Assembly: GCF_016900355.1 (NCBI RefSeq) | Contig: NZ_JACJKA010000019.1 | Location: 1-64,000, forward strand | From: Bacteroides mediterraneensis | Lineage (GTDB): Bacteria; Bacteroidota; Bacteroidia; Bacteroidales; Bacteroidaceae | DNA: 64,000 nt | Direction of reading: 5' to 3' | Part shown: one piece after another, positions 59,812 to 64,000 of the stretch | Layout of the letters: each line of letters begins with the position of its first letter | How positions within the stretch are numbered: the stretch's first letter is position 1 | The notes under the pieces: model-generated | What the model saw: only the letters and a program-made list of their open reading frames with translations | Databases searched by the model: none | Told to the model about the DNA's origin: nothing | Translations under genes and position numbers: made by a program

Positions 59812-60684
59812 TTATTCAGACAGTTCAATAGGGTTATAAGGTATGGAGAATGATTTCATCGGGTTCCCGTGTTCGTCGGTCACACTGACCTTTACATTGG
59901 GTGCAGTCGAAGCGATGAAACTCATCGGGTCTTTGGCCATCCGTTCGTACATCTTGTTTAAGTTGGGGCGGGAAACCTTTTCCCTTCCTTTGAGATTGAT
60001 CAGGATGGGTTTCGGAGTTTTGCATTGTTCTATTCCGGTACAGCTGAACGTATAATGCTTTTTGTCATCTCCTGCTTTGATAATCAGTCCCGGCAATCCG
60101 TACAGTTTCCAGGGCCCTTCTGAGATAGGAATTTCCATCGTGTACCAGGCAGTATAATTTCTGCCTTTAAAGCGGCAGGTAGCCTTTTGGCAGGAATAAG
60201 AAAGAATAGTGGCCGTATCAGGGAGAACCGTCCATTCCGGCATTTCCTCTTTCTCCTCACACAAGAAATTGGTGGTTGCCAGACGGTCGAGCGTGGTGAC
60301 TTTGCCTGCTGGGTAATGTTTGAATATTTGGTAAGAGATTCGAGAGTCCCCAATCGCAGCGGCGTGTTGTAACATGGTTTCCTTCGATGCTCCTGCCTGG
60401 GCGTCGGCAATCAACAACGAGTCACATACATAAAAGTTATAACTGTAGCATTTGCTGTACTGTTTGCCGATTTCCAGCATCAGGGTTTCTCGGCCGGGTT
60501 TGGCGTCTTCCGAAACCGTGTCTTGCAGATAGGTCATCTCATATTGCACCTTGATGCGTTGGGTATCAATGGAGTCTTGGTTAAAGATGGAACTTGTATC
60601 TACCACAAAGAGTTGTGCATGTGAAGAGAGCGCAGTGTACAGGCAGCCTAAAAGGCTGAGTGTAAGAAATAATTTTTTGTTCAT
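59812..60684 (-). CDS. GLPGLI family protein
   Basis: The motif GLPGLIIKAGDD (after KLY) near residue 205 names the family, found in Bacteroidetes beside outer-membrane receptors. The start at 60684 (MNKKLFLTLSLLG) gives 290 residues and a signal peptide ending near HAQ. The longer frame to 60717 overlaps the -7 element at 60715-60722 and is rejected. The molecular function is unknown. It is the first gene of the operon divergent from the two-component system. Confidence 0.88.
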   Translation of the reverse strand: MNKKLFLTLSLLGCLYTALSSHAQLFVVDTSSIFNQDSIDTQRIKVQYEMTYLQDTVSEDAKPGRETLMLEIGKQYSKCYSYNFYVCDSLLIADAQAGASKETMLQHAAAIGDSRISYQIFKHYPAGKVTTLDRLATTNFLCEEKEEMPEWTVLPDTATILSYSCQKATCRFKGRNYTAWYTMEIPISEGPWKLYGLPGLIIKAGDDKKHYTFSCTGIEQCKTPKPILINLKGREKVSRPNLNKMYERMAKDPMSFIASTAPNVKVSVTDEHGNPMKSFSIPYNPIELSE

Positions 60685-60714
60685 ATTCCCGTAATTTAAA
60701 GTTTTCTGATGCGG

Positions 60715-60722
60715 CAAAGGTA
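60715..60722 (-). promoter_or_regulatory. -7 element of the GLPGLI-receptor operon
   Basis: TACCTTTG on the minus strand matches TAnnTTTG, 30 bases upstream of the ATG. No -33 element at 19 bases was found, which fits activation by the adjacent response regulator. Confidence 0.5.
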
Positions 60723-60820
60723 AACGGTGGTGCGGCGAGTAATGGAAAAAAGTTATTACTGAAATATTATCCTCTTCAAATTGGGAGGATGGACATACCT
60801 TGTAAATCGCATAAGGTTTT

Positions 60821-60828
60821 TATTTTTG
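60821..60828 (+). promoter_or_regulatory. -7 element of the two-component genes
   Basis: TATTTTTG matches TAnnTTTG, 18 bases before the kinase ATG. A TTG at 60800-60802 gives a slightly short spacing to a -33 site. Confidence 0.45.
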
Positions 60829-60846
60829 TGGAAAAGAATTTGAAAG

Positions 60847-62274
60847 ATGGGAAAACAAATCAAGCTGGTGTGGATATTGACAATCGTAACCGCTTTGCTG
60901 GTGATTGGCGGGCAGGTGTATTGGTTGTACCAACAATATACCTATACGGCGTTGGCCTATATGGCCCGGTTGAATGATACCCTGCTGGTACTTCAGGATA
61001 AGAATTTTACGTTGGCACTGGATGCCAACCATACCATCAAGATGGTGGACGCGAACCGGGCAACGAAAGATTCTGATTTGGTCAAGCTGGGATATTCCCT
61101 GAAAATGAATTTTGAGGAAGGGAAGGCTGAATCGTATGTCAGATTTTCTAAATTATATGATGCGGATTCGTTGGGGAATTTGCATCTGGTAGACTCATTT
61201 AATGTCACCGGTTTGTCTCTTGACGAGGTTGTGAATGCAAGCTTGCATTACACAAAGTATGCAGACCGACCATTTGATTTGCAGGCGTTAGATTCGCTCT
61301 TCACCAGCCACCACATTCATGCGACGGATTGGCAGCTGGTCAAACTTGACTCCTTTCTTTGGCAGGGGACGTATGTGGTGGAGAAATCATGCATGAGGTA
61401 TCGCATGAAATTTATTTACCCCTACAATCCTTTTGTCCGCGATGCGGTGACGGGCTATGTCGACCTGCCGACAAACCCGTTGTTGAAAGAGATGGGGTGG
61501 CAGCTGGTCGGTTCGCTGATACTGATTCTGTTGTTGATTTTCTGTCTGATTTATCAGGTACGGACCATCTTGAAACAATACAAGCTGGATGAGCTGAGGA
61601 AAGGTTTTGTGAATACGATGATTCACGAGCTGAAACGTCCGGTGCAGACTTTGAAAATGTGTGTGGCGTTCTTGAACAACAAGCGGATGCGGAAAGATGA
61701 GCAGATGATGGATGAGGTGGTGAAAGACTCCATGTTCGAACTCGATAATCTTTCGGCTTATCTGGTGAAGGTACGTGAAATGACACGGGCGGATGATGAG
61801 CAGACCCCGCTTTCTATGCGTTTGTTCAATTTGAGTGAGACCTTGGAGAAATTGTTGAGGCTGACCGTAATTCCGGCTGACAAGCATGTACGTTTTGAAA
61901 CCCGGCTCACTCCTAATCCGTTGTGGGTAACTGCCGATCCGGTACATCTTACGAATAGCATCAGCAACTTGGTGGAAAATGCCATAAAGTACTCGGGTAA
62001 TGAGGTGTGCATTCGTATCAGTGCCTCGCTGGCAGAAGGGGAACTGGTGATACGGGTAGCTGACAATGGTTTCGGTATTTCCTCCCAAGACCAGTTGCAC
62101 ATTTTCGACAAGTTCTACCGTTCGGAGCAGATGGTCGGCCGCGGTCTGCCGGGAATTGGTCTGGGGCTGAGTTATGTAAAGTTGATGGTGGAAGCCCATG
62201 GAGGAACTGTGGGTGTAGAAAGTATATTGGGTAAAGGTTCCGTTTTTACCATTGAAATTCCTCAATCAAAATGA
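60847..62274 (+). CDS. sensor histidine kinase
   Basis: The 475-residue inner-membrane kinase has TM1 at about 8-28, a periplasmic sensor domain of about 190 residues, and TM2 at about 218-238. Next is a dimerisation helix with the phospho-acceptor H260 in MIHELKRPVQTLK. The H-box has KRP instead of the usual RTP, as in some Bacteroides sensors. The ATP-binding domain shows NLVENAIKYS, ADNGFGIS and GIGLGLSYVKLMVE. The response regulator begins six bases after the stop, and the GLPGLI-receptor operon is divergent, which suggests that it senses something linked to that outer-membrane system. Confidence 0.93.
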   Translation: MGKQIKLVWILTIVTALLVIGGQVYWLYQQYTYTALAYMARLNDTLLVLQDKNFTLALDANHTIKMVDANRATKDSDLVKLGYSLKMNFEEGKAESYVRFSKLYDADSLGNLHLVDSFNVTGLSLDEVVNASLHYTKYADRPFDLQALDSLFTSHHIHATDWQLVKLDSFLWQGTYVVEKSCMRYRMKFIYPYNPFVRDAVTGYVDLPTNPLLKEMGWQLVGSLILILLLIFCLIYQVRTILKQYKLDELRKGFVNTMIHELKRPVQTLKMCVAFLNNKRMRKDEQMMDEVVKDSMFELDNLSAYLVKVREMTRADDEQTPLSMRLFNLSETLEKLLRLTVIPADKHVRFETRLTPNPLWVTADPVHLTNSISNLVENAIKYSGNEVCIRISASLAEGELVIRVADNGFGISSQDQLHIFDKFYRSEQMVGRGLPGIGLGLSYVKLMVEAHGGTVGVESILGKGSVFTIEIPQSK

Positions 62275-62280
62275 CGATGT

Positions 62281-62958
62281 ATGAAACACTTGAAGATTCT
62301 TTTTGCAGACGACGATCTGAAATATGCCCTGATTCTGAAACGTTTTCTGGAAGCCGAGGGATATGAGGTGTTCTATGCCGGCAACGGACGGATTGCCTTG
62401 GAGCAGTATCCCGAAGTGAAGCCCGATCTGGTGTTGCTGGATATCAATATGCCCGAAGTGAATGGATATGAGGTGGCCCGACAGATTCGGGAGCATGACC
62501 GGCATGTGTTGATTTTCTTCCTGACCGACCGTTCCGACAAGACGGATCGTCTGGAAGGTTTTAAGGTGCGGGCTAACGATTATCTGGCTAAACCTTTCTA
62601 TCCGGAGGAACTGATTGCCCGGATTCAGGAGCGTTTTGGGGAGGTGGAAGATACGGTGGATAAGGAAGTATATCCGTTGGGGCATACCACTTTTGATTAC
62701 ACGAACAATGAATTGCGTACCCAAGCCAATAAGGTGATGATTACTTCCCGCCAGGCAGAAATTCTCCGTATGCTGATCAAGAACCGAGACTCTGTGGTGA
62801 GCAGAGAGCAGTTGCTGGAGCACGTATGGGGAGACACTTCGTATGCGAACTCTTTGGCTTTGAACGTACAGATTACATACCTGCGCAAGGCTTTGAAAGG
62901 AGATTCATCGGTCAAGATCGAATCTGTGATGAAAAAAGGCTATGTGCTGCGAGGATAG
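62281..62958 (+). CDS. OmpR/PhoB-type response regulator
   Basis: The receiver domain (about 1-118) has the acidic pocket ADDD at 9-12, phosphorylation site D54 in VLLDINMP and K104 in LAKPF. The winged-helix DNA-binding domain (about 126-225) ends in GYVLRG with the VSREQLLEHVWGDTSYANSL segment. The 225 residues are normal. It is encoded directly after the kinase, so the pair forms one two-component system. Its likely targets are the divergent GLPGLI-receptor genes; binding sites were not identified. Confidence 0.94.
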   Translation: MKHLKILFADDDLKYALILKRFLEAEGYEVFYAGNGRIALEQYPEVKPDLVLLDINMPEVNGYEVARQIREHDRHVLIFFLTDRSDKTDRLEGFKVRANDYLAKPFYPEELIARIQERFGEVEDTVDKEVYPLGHTTFDYTNNELRTQANKVMITSRQAEILRMLIKNRDSVVSREQLLEHVWGDTSYANSLALNVQITYLRKALKGDSSVKIESVMKKGYVLRG

Positions 62959-62981
62959 GCTGAAGGGGTTGGGGATAAACA

Positions 62982-63029
62982 CAAAAAAAAACCGTAGGAG
63001 GCCTCCGCATTTGCGGAAACCTCCTACGG
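62982..63029 (-). terminator. terminator of the DnaJ-type gene
   Basis: CCGTAGGAGG (62992-63001) pairs with CCTCCTACGG (63020-63029), with an inner TCCGCA/TGCGGA stem, and nine U follow on the minus strand. The same hairpin may also stop plus-strand reading after the response regulator. Confidence 0.85.
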
Positions 63030-63045
63030 GGTTGCTTATATCTTA

Positions 63046-63975
63046 TCAGCTGGCAGCGCGCAGCTGGTTGAACAAATCTTTCTGTTTTTCGGTCAATGAA
63101 GTCGGTATCTTCACGTTGTACGTGACAATCATGTCGCCAAACTGACCGGGTTGTTTGTAGACCGGGAATCCTTTGCCTCTCAAACGTACCTGCGTACCGT
63201 TCTGTGTGCCCGGTTTTACTTTCAACCGAACCATACCGTCCATGGTTCTTACCTGTACTTCTCCACCCAGTACGGCAGTGTACAAGTCGACATCCACGTG
63301 GGTATAAAGGTCGTTGCCTTCCCGTTCAAAAGTAGCATCCTTGTCAATCACGAAGGTGATGTACAAGTCGCCGTTTTCAGCTCCGTTCATGCCCTTCTCT
63401 CCATAGCCTTTCAGCCGGATGGTCTGCCCGTCGGCTACTCCCGCCGGGACGGTGATACGGATGTTTTCACCGTTGACGCTGAACGTCTGTTTGTGGGTGA
63501 CGTATGCTTCACTGAGTGACAGATGCATCTGGGCCTCTATGTCGCCACCCTTGGCCCGCATGCTGTATCCTCTACGGGCACCGCTTCTGTGTCCGAAGAG
63601 TTGTTCGAAGAAGTCTGAGAAACCGCTTGCGCCAGCTCCTCCGAATCCTCCGCTGAACTCGTCGCCATTCATGGAGTACCAGTAGCCTGAACCACCGTTC
63701 TCCTGCTGGGCCCGACTGTATGCTTCACGTTCCTGCTTGAATTCATCAGCGTGTTTCCAGTGTTCCCCATATTCATCGTATTTCTTTCGCTTTTCCGGAT
63801 CGCTCAATACTTCATGGGCTTCATTCACCTGCTGGAACTTTCCTTCCGCCGATGGGTCATCCTTGTTCAGGTCAGGATGGTATTTCTTTGCCAGCTTCCG
63901 GTAAGCTTGCTTGATTTCATCCTGTGTGGCATTACGGTCAACACCCAATATTTTATAGTAATCAATAAATGCCAT
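63046..63975 (-). CDS. DnaJ/CbpA-type co-chaperone
   Basis: The 309-residue protein has a J domain at about 1-70 with HPD in [12 protein letters not shown] Gly/Ser/Phe-rich linker follows (about 90-130, [20 protein letters not shown]), then two C-terminal substrate-binding beta domains ending near [11 protein letters not shown]. The zinc-finger CxxCxGxG repeats of true DnaJ are absent, so it is of the CbpA type. It would stimulate DnaK. The ATG lies 25 bases from the window edge, so its promoter is outside the window. A strong terminator follows it. Confidence 0.92.
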   Translation of the reverse strand: MAFIDYYKILGVDRNATQDEIKQAYRKLAKKYHPDLNKDDPSAEGKFQQVNEAHEVLSDPEKRKKYDEYGEHWKHADEFKQEREAYSRAQQENGGSGYWYSMNGDEFSGGFGGAGASGFSDFFEQLFGHRSGARRGYSMRAKGGDIEAQMHLSLSEAYVTHKQTFSVNGENIRITVPAGVADGQTIRLKGYGEKGMNGAENGDLYITFVIDKDATFEREGNDLYTHVDVDLYTAVLGGEVQVRTMDGMVRLKVKPGTQNGTQVRLRGKGFPVYKQPGQFGDMIVTYNVKIPTSLTEKQKDLFNQLRAAS

Positions 63976-64000
63976 ATATCAATCGTTTTTAGTGGGTTCC

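Overview
The window looks like a chromosome segment of a Bacteroidaceae gut bacterium (Bacteroides or Phocaeicola; the species cannot be fixed from sequence alone). Evidence: Bacteroidetes-type promoters (TAnnTTTG, often with TTTG or TTGG 19 bases upstream), nearly complete absence of Shine-Dalgarno sites, a SusC/SusD pair, a GLPGLI-family protein, DUF3467 and DUF4491 proteins, and a fused str-S10-spc-alpha ribosomal operon without tuf or adk.

Layout. (1) Bases 1-6046 are an AT-rich accessory island ending at the 3' end of a tRNA-Met gene. It holds a catalytic-domain-only tyrosine recombinase, a separate protein with an integrase-type arm-binding-like N-terminus, a DUF3871 protein, a 50-residue two-helix membrane peptide absent from long-ORF calls, two unrecognised proteins, and an RNA-like region whose three mutually complementary segments resemble a transcription attenuator. 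(2) 6152-12473: calcium P-type ATPase, HAD hydrolase and ribF in one run, then a DEAD-box RNA helicase with its own promoter. (3) 12472-13458: a lone secreted GH43 enzyme on the minus strand. (4) 13599-32312: DUF3467 gene, then one long translation operon from rpsL to rplQ with secY, map, infA and rpoA. (5) 32494-38094: sufE, an M28 lipoprotein and a C26-M19 fusion hydrolase on the minus strand; ptb and buk on the plus strand. (6) 38058-44139: a SusC/SusD/lipoprotein outer-membrane uptake operon. (7) 44680-44767: four tandem 22-base units with conserved 7-base inverted arms and variable 8-base cores. (8) 44861-54186: DUF4491 and Lrp/AsnC genes, a Nudix hydrolase, a large TPR protein paired with a plugless TonB-receptor-like barrel, ribD, and the overlapping prmC-recX-comF run. 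(9) 54227-57177: pyrE, an SRPBCC-like protein, argH, and a tRNA-Gly/tRNA-Leu pair. (10) 57287-64000: an outer-membrane receptor and GLPGLI operon divergent from a two-component system, then a CbpA-type DnaJ protein.

The core regions are ordinary. The best candidates for undescribed biology are the attenuator-like element at 1953-2144 and its recombinase neighbours, the 22-base array at 44680-44767, and the TPR/plugless-barrel pair at 46433-51119. None can be assigned a function from sequence alone.
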